A model generated the notes under the pieces. That model was not told the origin of the DNA and searched no databases. It saw nothing but the letters and a program-made list of their open reading frames with translations. Made by a program: the position numbers and the translations under genes. 64,000 bases of DNA from Trinickia violacea (GTDB taxonomy: Bacteria; Pseudomonadota; Gammaproteobacteria; Burkholderiales; Burkholderiaceae), in assembly GCF_005280735.1 (NCBI RefSeq), contig NZ_CP040077.1, positions 248,001 through 312,000 of the forward strand, written 5' to 3'. Shown one piece after another: positions 33,965 through 41,942 of the stretch (its first letter is position 1; each line of letters starts with the position of its first letter).

Positions 33965-34059
33965 TCGACGCGTTGCCCGCTTGGTTGCTCCCGTAGGAGC
34001 CACATCCGCTTTCGCGATCCACCTTGCCCGGGAAGGCAGGTTGGCTTGGGCGTCGACCC
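33962..34059 (-). ncRNA. Structured leader RNA (riboswitch candidate) of the DUF3293-metK operon
   Basis: On the minus strand GGGTCGACGC (34059-34050) pairs perfectly with GCGTCGACCC (33971-33962). Inside lie three hairpins: CCTGCC...GGCAAGG; ATCGC-GAAA-GCGGAT with a GNRA loop; and GGCTCC-TACG-GGAGC with a UNCG-type loop. Together this is a four-way-junction fold. The last three bases of the closing stem (CCC) are also the first three of the terminator's 5' arm, so the two structures exclude each other, as in riboswitches. It does not match the SAM, SAH, glycine, TPP, FMN, cobalamin or c-di-GMP consensus that I know. Confidence 0.6.
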
Positions 34060-34276
34060 AATTCAGAATGCGCCGCAATTTAAGCACGTCGCCTCGAAAC
34101 ATGTCAATCATCATTCGCGTTGGCGAAAATTCGTCGCTACGGATGCCTCGCGAGAGCGGTCAGACTTGGTGCGGGGAGCGCTACCAGGCTGCCTGCGGCT
34201 CAGCGACCATGGCCGTTGAATCGAGCAAGCGCGTCGGATGTCATGCACTTTGACGCGGCGCGAGGGCGGCACAGGA

Positions 34277-34930
34277 TCAAAAGCGAAATCCATCGTCTGC
34301 GCGATACAACTGCGCTGGCCGCTGGGCACCGCGCAAAAACTCACCCTCAAGCTCGATCAGACCGGGCTCGTCTTTTAGGCGCCTTCGGAAGGCGCTCTTA
34401 TCGAGCGGCCGACCGAGGATGACTTCACACGTTCGCTGCAAGTCGGTGAGCGTGAAGCGCGCAGGCAACAGGTGTAGCGGTAGTGCGGCGCGCTGCACCT
34501 TGTCACGCAATCTCGCGTGCGCCGTTGCCAACAGGTTAGCGTGGTCGAATCCGAGCGGGACCGCAGGTGTGAAGGCTTCGACCCATTTGATTTCTTCGGT
34601 CTTCTCGCCCGCCACTGCGGGAACTTGATCGCGCGGCAATAGCGCGTAATAGAGCACGCTTAGCGACCATCCCCGAGGATCTCGCTTGGCGCCGCTGAAC
34701 GTCGCGACTTGCTCCAGAAAAGGCACATCGACGTGGGTTTTCCCTGAAAGCACCCGTCGAGCCGTGTCATCAAGGCTGCAGTCCTTTCCCGGATCGAGCA
34801 CGCCGCCGGGCAGGGCCCACGTGCCTTGCTCGGGTTCGTTCGCGCGCTTGACGAGCAGCACTCGCAAGCTGTGGTCTTCGATCGTAAATAGCGCGACGTC
34901 AGCCGTCACGAGAGGGAACAGTTTTTTCAT
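34277..34930 (-). CDS. NUDIX-domain transcriptional regulator (NrtR-like)
   Basis: 217 residues. NUDIX fold at 1-135 (ALPGGVLDPGKDCSLDDTAR, where the catalytic REXXEE part is degraded, as in NrtR, which binds rather than cleaves its ligand). A C-terminal winged helix follows (FTLTDLQRTCEVILGRPLDK, then FRRRLKD). Family knowledge: NrtR regulators sense ADP-ribose or related NAD breakdown products and repress NAD-related genes. It is divergent from the YbjN and ADP-ribosylglycohydrolase genes, with palindromes in the shared promoter region. Confidence 0.85.
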   Translation of the reverse strand: MKKLFPLVTADVALFTIEDHSLRVLLVKRANEPEQGTWALPGGVLDPGKDCSLDDTARRVLSGKTHVDVPFLEQVATFSGAKRDPRGWSLSVLYYALLPRDQVPAVAGEKTEEIKWVEAFTPAVPLGFDHANLLATAHARLRDKVQRAALPLHLLPARFTLTDLQRTCEVILGRPLDKSAFRRRLKDEPGLIELEGEFLRGAQRPAQLYRADDGFRF

Positions 34931-34935
34931 CGACT

Positions 34936-34993
34936 CTTAGTTGCAATTTGCCACTATCATGACTACACTAGTAAGTAGTGTACTGCAACTAAG
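34936..34993 (+). promoter_or_regulatory. Operator/promoter between NrtR-like gene and YbjN gene
   Basis: Two nested palindromes. The outer arms are CTTAGTTGCA (34936-34945) and TGCAACTAAG (34984-34993), perfect over 10 bp. The inner one is TACACTA-N5-TAGTGTA (34964-34982). A plus-strand promoter lies across them: -35 TTGCAA (34941-34946), 17 bp, -10 TACACT (34964-34969). A regulator bound here would block both directions; the NrtR-like protein is the obvious candidate. Confidence 0.7.
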
Positions 34994-35066
34994 TTACGCG
35001 GCGACATGGATGGCGCGAGCGGCTGGTACTCACGGACTGCGACACGACGTTTGACGGGGAGATAGC

Positions 35067-35573
35067 ATGCAAAAAATCTGGACGGAAAAAGACATCACAC
35101 TTGAAACCCTCGCGGCTCACATCGAGGATTCCGGCGTGTCGTGCAAGCTGGAGCAAGCGAGGATCGCGCTGCATACGGCGGCCGGAATCGGATATCTCGT
35201 CGTGCTCGACGAGGACAGGAAATTCGTTCGATTCATTACCTATCTACCGGTGGCAAAGGACGCATTCGAAGAGCAAAAGCGTGAATTCGAGCACCGCTTG
35301 AACGCGGAAGTCTTCATGGCGTCGTTCTGGCTAGACGATGACAATGACTTGGTGGTGGACTACCCCATGACGTATGTTCACGGCCTCATCGCAGGCCAGT
35401 TCATGGTCAACTTGCATCGGTTCGCGTCGATGCTCGAGTACGTCACGGGTTCAAAGAATGAGGACGGCCTCATTACTCTTGACCAAAAAAACGAGCAGCA
35501 GGAGCAAGTAAATGACGGCGAGCCGACCGACTCCTGTCGCCTGACAAGCCACGCTGCGAGGCTGCTGAATTGA
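35067..35573 (+). CDS. YbjN-domain protein
   Basis: 168 residues. YbjN/T3SS-chaperone-like fold: CKLEQARIALHTAAGIGYLV, KFVRFITYLPVA, then FEHRLNAEVFMASFWLDDDN and LVVDYPMTYVHGLIAGQFM. Such proteins are small peptide-binding or sensory chaperones. It starts 74 bp after the operator and shares the promoter with the ADP-ribosylglycohydrolase gene 88 bp downstream. Its partner is unknown; a related fragment occurs at 36826. Confidence 0.8.
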   Translation: MQKIWTEKDITLETLAAHIEDSGVSCKLEQARIALHTAAGIGYLVVLDEDRKFVRFITYLPVAKDAFEEQKREFEHRLNAEVFMASFWLDDDNDLVVDYPMTYVHGLIAGQFMVNLHRFASMLEYVTGSKNEDGLITLDQKNEQQEQVNDGEPTDSCRLTSHAARLLN

Positions 35574-35661
35574 TGGCTTTTCCGCGCGCGATCACGCTAC
35601 CGTGATCGACGCGTATGACGCATCTGGCGATAACTGACCAATATGGCAGAACGGGGTGGAA

Positions 35662-36570
35662 ATGAACAAAGTGGATCGCTTTCGTGGGTGTCTTCTCGGT
35701 TTGGCGTGCGGGGACGCCGTTGGAACAACGGTTGAGTTTCGGCCGCGGGGGACATTCAAGCCCGTCGTCGATATGACGGGCGGTGGCCCGTTCAATCTGA
35801 AGCCCGGGGAGTGGACCGACGACACCTCCATGGCGCTTTGCATGGCTTCCAGTCTTGTTGAACTCGACAGATTCGATGCGCGGGACATGATGGAGCGCTT
35901 TTGTCGATGGATGGACGAGGGATATCTAAGTAGCAATGGTTCGTGCTTTGACGTCGGTGGCACAGTCGACGACGCCCTATGGCGATTTAAGGAAACGGGC
36001 GAGCCGTTCAGCGGATCGACGGACCGCTTTGCCGCGGGAAATGGTTGCCTCATGCGATTGGCGCCAATACCCATGTTCTTTCACCACGACCTCGAGCAGG
36101 TCATCGAGAGGTCCGGGCAAAGCTCGCGTCTGACACACGGCGCACGGGAGTGCGTGGAAGCGACCCGGCTTTTTGGCGCGATGCTCTTTCGGGCACTAAG
36201 CGGCGAAACGAAAGAGGCGATTATGGCTACGAGCGGCTTGCCAGTCGGGGATTGTGAAAGCGTGAGAGCGATCGCTGCCGGAAGCTATCGCAGCAAGACC
36301 GAAAATGGAATTCGGGGCTCGGGATACGTCATCGATAGCCTTGAAGCGGCGCTCTGGTGTTTTGCCAATACCTTTACGTTCGAGGAGGCGATCCTGCGCG
36401 CAACCAACCTCGGTGACGATGCGGACACAACTGCCGCGATCTGCGGGCAGCTCGCCGGCGCTCACTATGGCATGGCGGAAATTCCTCAACAGTGGCTAGA
36501 CACATTGGTGATGAGAGACGAGATCCGCGGGTTAGCCGACAAGCTCGCTCGTCCAAAAGACGTGCAATGA
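35662..36570 (+). CDS. ADP-ribosylglycohydrolase family protein (DraG-like)
   Basis: 302 residues from ATG 35662 (GTG 35656 also possible). The DraG fold is clear: RFRGCLLGLACGDAVGTTVEF near 6-26, GEWTDDTSMALCMA near 55 (metal-binding TDDT) and NLGDDADTTAAICGQLAGA near 255 (second metal site). These enzymes remove ADP-ribose from proteins, nucleic acids or small molecules. Control by an NrtR-like ADP-ribose sensor fits well. It may protect the cell from ADP-ribosylation caused by toxins or effectors. Confidence 0.9.
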   Translation: MNKVDRFRGCLLGLACGDAVGTTVEFRPRGTFKPVVDMTGGGPFNLKPGEWTDDTSMALCMASSLVELDRFDARDMMERFCRWMDEGYLSSNGSCFDVGGTVDDALWRFKETGEPFSGSTDRFAAGNGCLMRLAPIPMFFHHDLEQVIERSGQSSRLTHGARECVEATRLFGAMLFRALSGETKEAIMATSGLPVGDCESVRAIAAGSYRSKTENGIRGSGYVIDSLEAALWCFANTFTFEEAILRATNLGDDADTTAAICGQLAGAHYGMAEIPQQWLDTLVMRDEIRGLADKLARPKDVQ

Positions 36571-36825
36571 ATCGGCTACAAGTTGGAACTCGATTTCGAT
36601 CGCCATTGCATACGGTCGCGTGACGTTTTGAAGCGACTTATCGGCCTACGCGCCGTCCCGAAAGGCATGAGAAATGAAGCACGATAGTGCTGAAAACCTT
36701 GCCCGACGGGCCGCTGGACGTCGTTGGACATATCCACCCCGAGTCCGAGTGGTATTGCAATGGGGCCGCACGTTAGTGGCGTTCATTTTCAACCGTTAGC
36801 GACCCAGAGTGCCATGTAACACAAT
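36571..36825. other. Short region with possible metallophosphatase relic
   Basis: 250 bp without an intact gene. From 36687 a frame reads VLKTLPDGPLDVVGHIHPES, which resembles the start of metallophosphatases (PLDIVGDIHGE), with the metal-binding Asp lost. This may be a scar of a duplicated or replaced phosphatase gene; an intact one lies at 37559. Evidence is thin. Confidence 0.3.
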
Positions 36826-37470
36826 GTGGAGCGCTGCACGGTTACCGCGCTGAGGCAGGCGACCAGCACCGAGGACCTCGAATTCGACGAAGATCGGGAT
36901 GTCGCGATCGGCTGTCGCAGCGCCGTAGTGTTTGTCCGACTGATCGGGGATCAACAGCACGTTCGCCTAGATTCGCGGATCCTTAGTGACGTCGCAGACG
37001 ATCCGAGGATTTTTTCTCGACTGGATGATATCAATGCCAATGAGGCGCTAGTTCGCCTCATTTTCCGAAATCAGACGATCTATGGTCTCGCTGAGATATC
37101 CTCTGCGCCGTTTGTGCCTGCGCATGTCGTTCAGCTACTTCATCATTTTTGTACGGTAGCAGACAGTATGGGCGCGTTGCTGCAGGGAGAGTTCGGTGGT
37201 CGAACGGCGTTAGCTGAATCCGCAAACAGTTTAACAAAACATTACGTTCATTCCGAGAACGGAACTTTAGCCTCACCCGCAAAGGGTCTCCATGACCTGT
37301 GGGACAGGCGACTGACGCCTTGTAGTTGCCCGATGACAACTGGAAGCAGCTCCCGGACCGGCGCGAGCCCAAGGCTTGACCTATCGTGGCTGAAACACCT
37401 GTCGCTCATCCTGCGGCTTGAGCGGTCGCTCCTGGGTCAAGGGCGGTGTGCGGCGGCAGTGGCAGGTTAG
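36826..37470 (+). CDS. YbjN/TY-Chap-like protein, possibly truncated or extended by frameshift
   Basis: 214 residues with a GTG start. Residues 25-125 match the small T3SS-chaperone/YbjN fold: VVFVRLIGDQQHVRLDSRIL, RLDDINANEALVRLIFRN, then FVPAHVVQLLHHFCTVADSM and LLQGEFGG. The normal domain ends at EFGG; the following 90 residues (Ser/Leu/Arg-rich) look random, so the 3' end may be a read-through of a frameshift. The first 25 residues are also unusual. May be a decaying gene related to the one at 35067. Confidence 0.55.
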   Translation: MERCTVTALRQATSTEDLEFDEDRDVAIGCRSAVVFVRLIGDQQHVRLDSRILSDVADDPRIFSRLDDINANEALVRLIFRNQTIYGLAEISSAPFVPAHVVQLLHHFCTVADSMGALLQGEFGGRTALAESANSLTKHYVHSENGTLASPAKGLHDLWDRRLTPCSCPMTTGSSSRTGASPRLDLSWLKHLSLILRLERSLLGQGRCAAAVAG

Positions 37471-37477
37471 GGTAAAT

Positions 37478-37495
37478 GTGGAGGCGAACCTCCAC
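37478..37495 (+). terminator. Hairpin with short T-run
   Basis: GTGGAGG, CGAA loop, CCTCCAC: a perfect 7-bp stem just after the YbjN-like gene. Only three T follow at some distance, so termination may be weak. Confidence 0.4.
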
Positions 37496-37558
37496 CCACG
37501 TTTGCTAGGTTGGTCTGTGGTGATTCCAAACGTACGACAATGACAATACGGGGGGCGT

Positions 37559-38491
37559 GTGAACTACGACATCATCGGGGATATCCACGGCCAAGTCGGC
37601 AAACTCCGAACATTGCTGGAGAAACTTGGCTACCGCGAGCGCAATCGCACTTGGTGGCAGGCTGGCCGCCAAGCGATCTTTGTCGGTGACTTCATCGACC
37701 GCGGACCGCACCAAGTTGAAACGCTCAAGTTGGTTCGTCGCATGATCGACGCAGGGAATGCACTGGCGGTGATGGGAAACCACGAATTCAACGCCATTGC
37801 CTGGTCTCTGTCAGATCCTTCCGTCCCGGGTGATTTCCTGCGCACGCACCAAGGCGCGCAGGGAGCGAAGAACCTCCACCAGCATAAAGCCTTCCTCGAG
37901 GAAGTGAAATCAAGGCCTCGGTTGCACAGACATTTCATTGACTGGTTTCTGACACTTCCCCTTTGGCTCGATTTGCCTGGGCTGCGCGTGGTACACGCAT
38001 GTTGGCATCACGGCTATATGGCCGAAGTCGCGCCGCGCCTCAAGCCGGGCCAAACGCTTGATGAGTCGCTGATGGTCGCTGCAAGCCGGGAGTGTTCGAT
38101 GGAGTTTCGTACGATCGAGGGGCTCACCAAGGGACTCGAGATCGATCTACCCGACGGCCACGTGTTTTTCGACAAAGACGGGATCGAGCGCTCGCGAGTG
38201 CGCTTGTGCTGGTGGGATACGAATGCAGCGACATACAAAGCGGCGGCCATGATCGATGCCGAGACGCGCGCGCAGTTGCCCGAGATGCCCATTCCGCGGG
38301 GATCGATTCCCGGCTACACGGCCGACAAGCCGGTGTTTTTTGGTCACTATTGGCTGACTGGCACGCCGAAGCTTCAGTCGTCCAAGGTCGCCTGCGTCGA
38401 TTACAGTGCTGGCAAGGGCGGGCCGCTCGTCGGGTACCGCTGGGACGGGGAGGCCGAATTGGACGCAGGCCATTTTGTATGCTCCAACTAG
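37559..38491 (+). CDS. Metallophosphoesterase (calcineurin-like phosphatase)
   Basis: 310 residues, GTG start. Metal-binding motifs: GDIHGQ (D7, H9), VGDFIDRGP near 43, GNHEFN near 74 and two late His motifs (VVHACWHHGY near 145; FGHYWLTG near 260). This is the PPP/bis(5'-nucleosyl)-tetraphosphatase-like layout seen in PrpE and ApaH. The substrate may be a phosphoprotein or a dinucleotide. It follows the ADP-ribose genes on the same strand, but with its own upstream gap. Confidence 0.88.
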   Translation: MNYDIIGDIHGQVGKLRTLLEKLGYRERNRTWWQAGRQAIFVGDFIDRGPHQVETLKLVRRMIDAGNALAVMGNHEFNAIAWSLSDPSVPGDFLRTHQGAQGAKNLHQHKAFLEEVKSRPRLHRHFIDWFLTLPLWLDLPGLRVVHACWHHGYMAEVAPRLKPGQTLDESLMVAASRECSMEFRTIEGLTKGLEIDLPDGHVFFDKDGIERSRVRLCWWDTNAATYKAAAMIDAETRAQLPEMPIPRGSIPGYTADKPVFFGHYWLTGTPKLQSSKVACVDYSAGKGGPLVGYRWDGEAELDAGHFVCSN

Positions 38492-38753
38492 TGGAGAGCT
38501 TGATGTCGTCAGAAATCAAAGCCGAGTTCGAATGGGCAAGCCAGGGGATGCGAAGGCGCAATTTGCACTGCCACAAGCGCACCAAACGGGTGACCGGACC
38601 GACCAGTTTCGCCTAAGCGCTGCGCTGTTGCGCACGGCTTGTTCGGTCAATATTCCCTCGGCTCGTCTGCGGTTTCTCGCAAGAGGCCGAGCTGAATTGC
38701 TCTAGCAGTTACTTTTTAACCGGAATTCTCTAAAAGACGCGGTGACTTCTGGC
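38492..38753. other. Intergenic region upstream of the SNF2 gene
   Basis: 260 bp. A 37-codon frame from 38503 is not convincing. The region should hold the promoter for the helicase trio; no good -35/-10 pair stands out. The AT-rich stretch at 38705-38735 is the best place for one. Confidence 0.3.
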
Positions 38754-41700
38754 ATGGAAAATTCAGCCGAATTAACTACTTCGGGATGCAATCTGACCAC
38801 TTGGGCACCTGGAACGGACGTCCGGCGTATCGATAATCCCGGCAAGATCGGAGCGACCACCGGGCAAATTCGCAACCGGGGAAGCGTGCACTATCACGGG
38901 GTGCGTTGGCAGGACGGCTCTCTCGATTACGTTGCTGAAGACCAACTCGAAGAAGTGTGCGTCATCGCTTCGAAGGACCGATTCGAGCTGATCGAAACAG
39001 GTCGCTATGGGCGTTCGGAGGATTTGCGCCGCAGTTTGACGCACGTGCACCTTTCTGGTCGCCTGGCAAATCTCGTGTATTCGATGGGCGTGACCAATAC
39101 CGATTTTTATCCCCACCAGTACAAGCCGCTGTTGACGCTGCTTGAATCTCCGGCAGATGGCTTGTTGATCGCGGACGAGGTTGGTCTTGGCAAGACGATT
39201 GAGGCAGGAATCATCTGGACGGAACTTCGCGCGCGCGAAGACATGCGCCGCCTACTGATCGTTTGTCCGGCAGTGCTTCGCGAAAAATGGCGTGACGAAT
39301 TGAAGCTTCGATTCGGCATCGACGCGACCATCGTTGATGCGAGGACTTTAGCAGATGAGCTAGCGCATGCTTCCGGCACCGGAGCTGCCAAAGCCTGGAT
39401 AGCAAGTTATCAGGCGCTCCGGCCGCCGAAAAGCTGGCGACCTGGCACTGAGTCCCTCGCCAGAAAAGCTTCTGGAAGACAGATTCTCGCAAATTTGCTT
39501 GATGAGCATGGGGAGGAAGAGCCACTGGTGGATCTCGTGGTCTTTGATGAAGCGCATTACATGCGCAACCCAGAGAGCGCGGTACACCACTTAGGGGAAA
39601 TGTTGCAGAAAGTTTCACATCAGCGGGTGCTCCTGTCGGCGACGCCGATCAATCTGCATAACGATGATCTGTTCCACCTGCTACAGTTGTGTGACCCGGA
39701 TCACTTTCAATATCCTTCGAGCTTTCAGGAACTGCTAGCGGCCAATCAGCCATTGGTCGGGGCACGCGACGCGGCACTCAACCCCGCTTCAAGCGCGTCG
39801 ACAATCATTGAGTACATCCGGCAGGCAGCCGACAGTGACTTACTGCGTAATTCGCGACAGTTAGCAACCCTATTAGAGAACCCACCTACCGACGAGCTAC
39901 TGACTAAGTCCGATTATCGCGCTGAACTTGCCGCTAGCTTCGAGCGAGTCAATCTTCTCGGGCATGTACTTACGCGTACACGCAAGCGTGACGTTCAATT
40001 AGAGCGCCCGCTGCGCAAAGTCTACCCAGAAAAGGTGCCCATGACGCCGGCCGAGGACGCCTTTTACAAGTACGTGACAGAGGTAACTCGCGACTATGCA
40101 TGGCGACGCGGCATTTCTGATGGATTCCTGCTGGCGACACCGCAACGGCAATTTTGCAGCTGTCCGGCAGCCTTTGCCCGTGCCTGGCTTGGTGGCGACA
40201 ATTCCTTGGTAGAGGACTTGGCGGACCAAGCCGCAGAGGAGTATGAAGAGACGGACGAGGAAAAGGAGCTAGAGGACATCAGCCTCTCCCTCAAAGAGTT
40301 CCTATTGGCTCAACGGCCGCGCGATTTGGACGTGGAAGCCTTAGAGCGTACGGATTCCAAGCTACGGCGTCTTGTCGCGGTGCTGAAAAGCTACTTCGCC
40401 AAGAACCCGCGTGAGAAGGTGATTCTCTTTACGTCGTTCCGAGTGACTGCGCGGTACCTAAGTGAGCGCCTGTCTTCGCTTGGCATGCCGAGCAGGTTGC
40501 TGTGGGGGAATATGGCGGAATCAAAGCAGGACATAATCAACGAATTCCGCGAGCGTTCGGACCTCCGCATTCTAGTTGCGACCGAGGTGGCTTCCGAGGG
40601 TGTTGACCTGCAGTTCTGCCGCTTACTGGTCAATTATGATCTGCCGTGGAATCCCATGCGTGTGGAGCAGAGGATTGGACGTATTGATCGCTTGGGACAG
40701 AGCGCGCAAGTGATTCACATCTGGAATCTTTTCTATCAGGAAACGATTGACGAGCGGATCTTCAGCCGATTGTTGGCGCGCCTGCGAGTATTCGAGCAAG
40801 CTCTCGGCGAGCCAGAGCCGATCATCGGTGAGACCATCAAGCGGTTGGAGTCGAGGTTACTGACTAGCCGACTGACCCCCGCGCAAGAAGAGGAAGAAAT
40901 TCAGCGAGCAGCTCAAGCGCTAGAGAATGTGCGCAAGCGACAAGAGGAACTCGAGAGGAACGCATCGCAGATGATGGCACACGGTGGCCTGGTGTTAGAA
41001 CGTATCGCCGCTGCCCAGGAGCTCTCCCGCCGAGTAACGGAGCGCGATCTAGTCATATATATCCGAGACTTCCTGAATCGCCATGCACCGGGGCATCAAT
41101 TCCAACAATTGGAGGCGACCACCGAGTTTTCGATCCGACTGCCCGCAAGTACGGCGGCAGATTTGGATGACTTTTGTCGACGAAAGGGTATTGTCGGGCA
41201 AACCTTGCTTGGCAACGGGCTACCGCGGCAGTGCCGGTTTCTGAACAACCTCACTAGTCCAAGCAGCAACGCATGGGAGAGCATCCATCAGTTTCATCCC
41301 CTGATCCGCTTTGTGAGTGAGCGCCTTAAAGAGCTAGACGAGGCATTTTTTCCGCTGGTCTCAGTAAGGGTTTCAGCGTCAAATGCTGGAGGTACTCCAC
41401 CGGGCGACTACGTGTTCGCTCTGCGGCGATGGACCTTCAGCGGGGTACGCGATGAGGAGTGGTTGCAAGCTGCTGTGTGCGGAATTGCTGACCGTATTCC
41501 GCTAGGCGACGATCAGGCTGAAGCGCTCATCAACCTTGCCCGACTACAAGGGTCGGACTGGATCGAGGCTCCCAATATCGTGTCGGCGGAGATAGCGAGC
41601 GCGTGCCTTGATGTGTTGGAAGTCCACTTGAACGAAGCCTACCTACGTGCGAAAAAGCGCAAGCAGGATGAGAACGCCGATCGCCTAATGTTTCAGCTTC

Positions 41701-41918
41701 ACGGAATCGATCAACACCTGCAACGAAGGTTGCAGACTTTAGAGGCGGTACTAGAGCAGCACGCATCTTTGGGTAGACAAGGACTTGTCCGGGCCACGCA
41801 AGGTCGTATTGACAAGCTTCGCGCCGTCGTGGACCTGAAGCAAGAACAGATCCGTCGCAAAGAACGCATGCAACCGGACGACGCACCGGTATGTGCTGGA
41901 GTGATTCGCATCGAATAA
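38754..41918 (+). CDS. SNF2-family helicase (DrmD/DpdE-like)
   Basis: 1054 residues from ATG 38754 (GTG at 38742 possible; neither has a clear RBS). A small N-terminal domain (1-70) is followed by the SNF2 ATPase: DEVGLGKTIEAG near 141-152 (Walker Lys 147), IVCPAVLREKW, DEAH box at 265-268 (FDEAHYM), LLSATPI. Helicase C-lobe: VILFTSFRVTARYLSERL, VATEVASEGVDLQ and NPMRVEQRIGRIDRLGQ. The last 300 residues are helical and specific. Family knowledge: such RapA/SNF2 proteins occur as DrmD in DISARM and DpdE in Dpd systems. It starts the three-gene set that ends at 47586; the next gene is 24 bp away. Confidence 0.92.
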   Translation: MENSAELTTSGCNLTTWAPGTDVRRIDNPGKIGATTGQIRNRGSVHYHGVRWQDGSLDYVAEDQLEEVCVIASKDRFELIETGRYGRSEDLRRSLTHVHLSGRLANLVYSMGVTNTDFYPHQYKPLLTLLESPADGLLIADEVGLGKTIEAGIIWTELRAREDMRRLLIVCPAVLREKWRDELKLRFGIDATIVDARTLADELAHASGTGAAKAWIASYQALRPPKSWRPGTESLARKASGRQILANLLDEHGEEEPLVDLVVFDEAHYMRNPESAVHHLGEMLQKVSHQRVLLSATPINLHNDDLFHLLQLCDPDHFQYPSSFQELLAANQPLVGARDAALNPASSASTIIEYIRQAADSDLLRNSRQLATLLENPPTDELLTKSDYRAELAASFERVNLLGHVLTRTRKRDVQLERPLRKVYPEKVPMTPAEDAFYKYVTEVTRDYAWRRGISDGFLLATPQRQFCSCPAAFARAWLGGDNSLVEDLADQAAEEYEETDEEKELEDISLSLKEFLLAQRPRDLDVEALERTDSKLRRLVAVLKSYFAKNPREKVILFTSFRVTARYLSERLSSLGMPSRLLWGNMAESKQDIINEFRERSDLRILVATEVASEGVDLQFCRLLVNYDLPWNPMRVEQRIGRIDRLGQSAQVIHIWNLFYQETIDERIFSRLLARLRVFEQALGEPEPIIGETIKRLESRLLTSRLTPAQEEEEIQRAAQALENVRKRQEELERNASQMMAHGGLVLERIAAAQELSRRVTERDLVIYIRDFLNRHAPGHQFQQLEATTEFSIRLPASTAADLDDFCRRKGIVGQTLLGNGLPRQCRFLNNLTSPSSNAWESIHQFHPLIRFVSERLKELDEAFFPLVSVRVSASNAGGTPPGDYVFALRRWTFSGVRDEEWLQAAVCGIADRIPLGDDQAEALINLARLQGSDWIEAPNIVSAEIASACLDVLEVHLNEAYLRAKKRKQDENADRLMFQLHGIDQHLQRRLQTLEAVLEQHASLGRQGLVRATQGRIDKLRAVVDLKQEQIRRKERMQPDDAPVCAGVIRIE

Positions 41919-41942
41919 GAAGGCCGGCAAAGGGGGGGCGCA

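Noticed and set aside
38503..38616. 37-codon frame after the metallophosphatase gene
   Set aside because: No RBS of note and a basic, patternless product.
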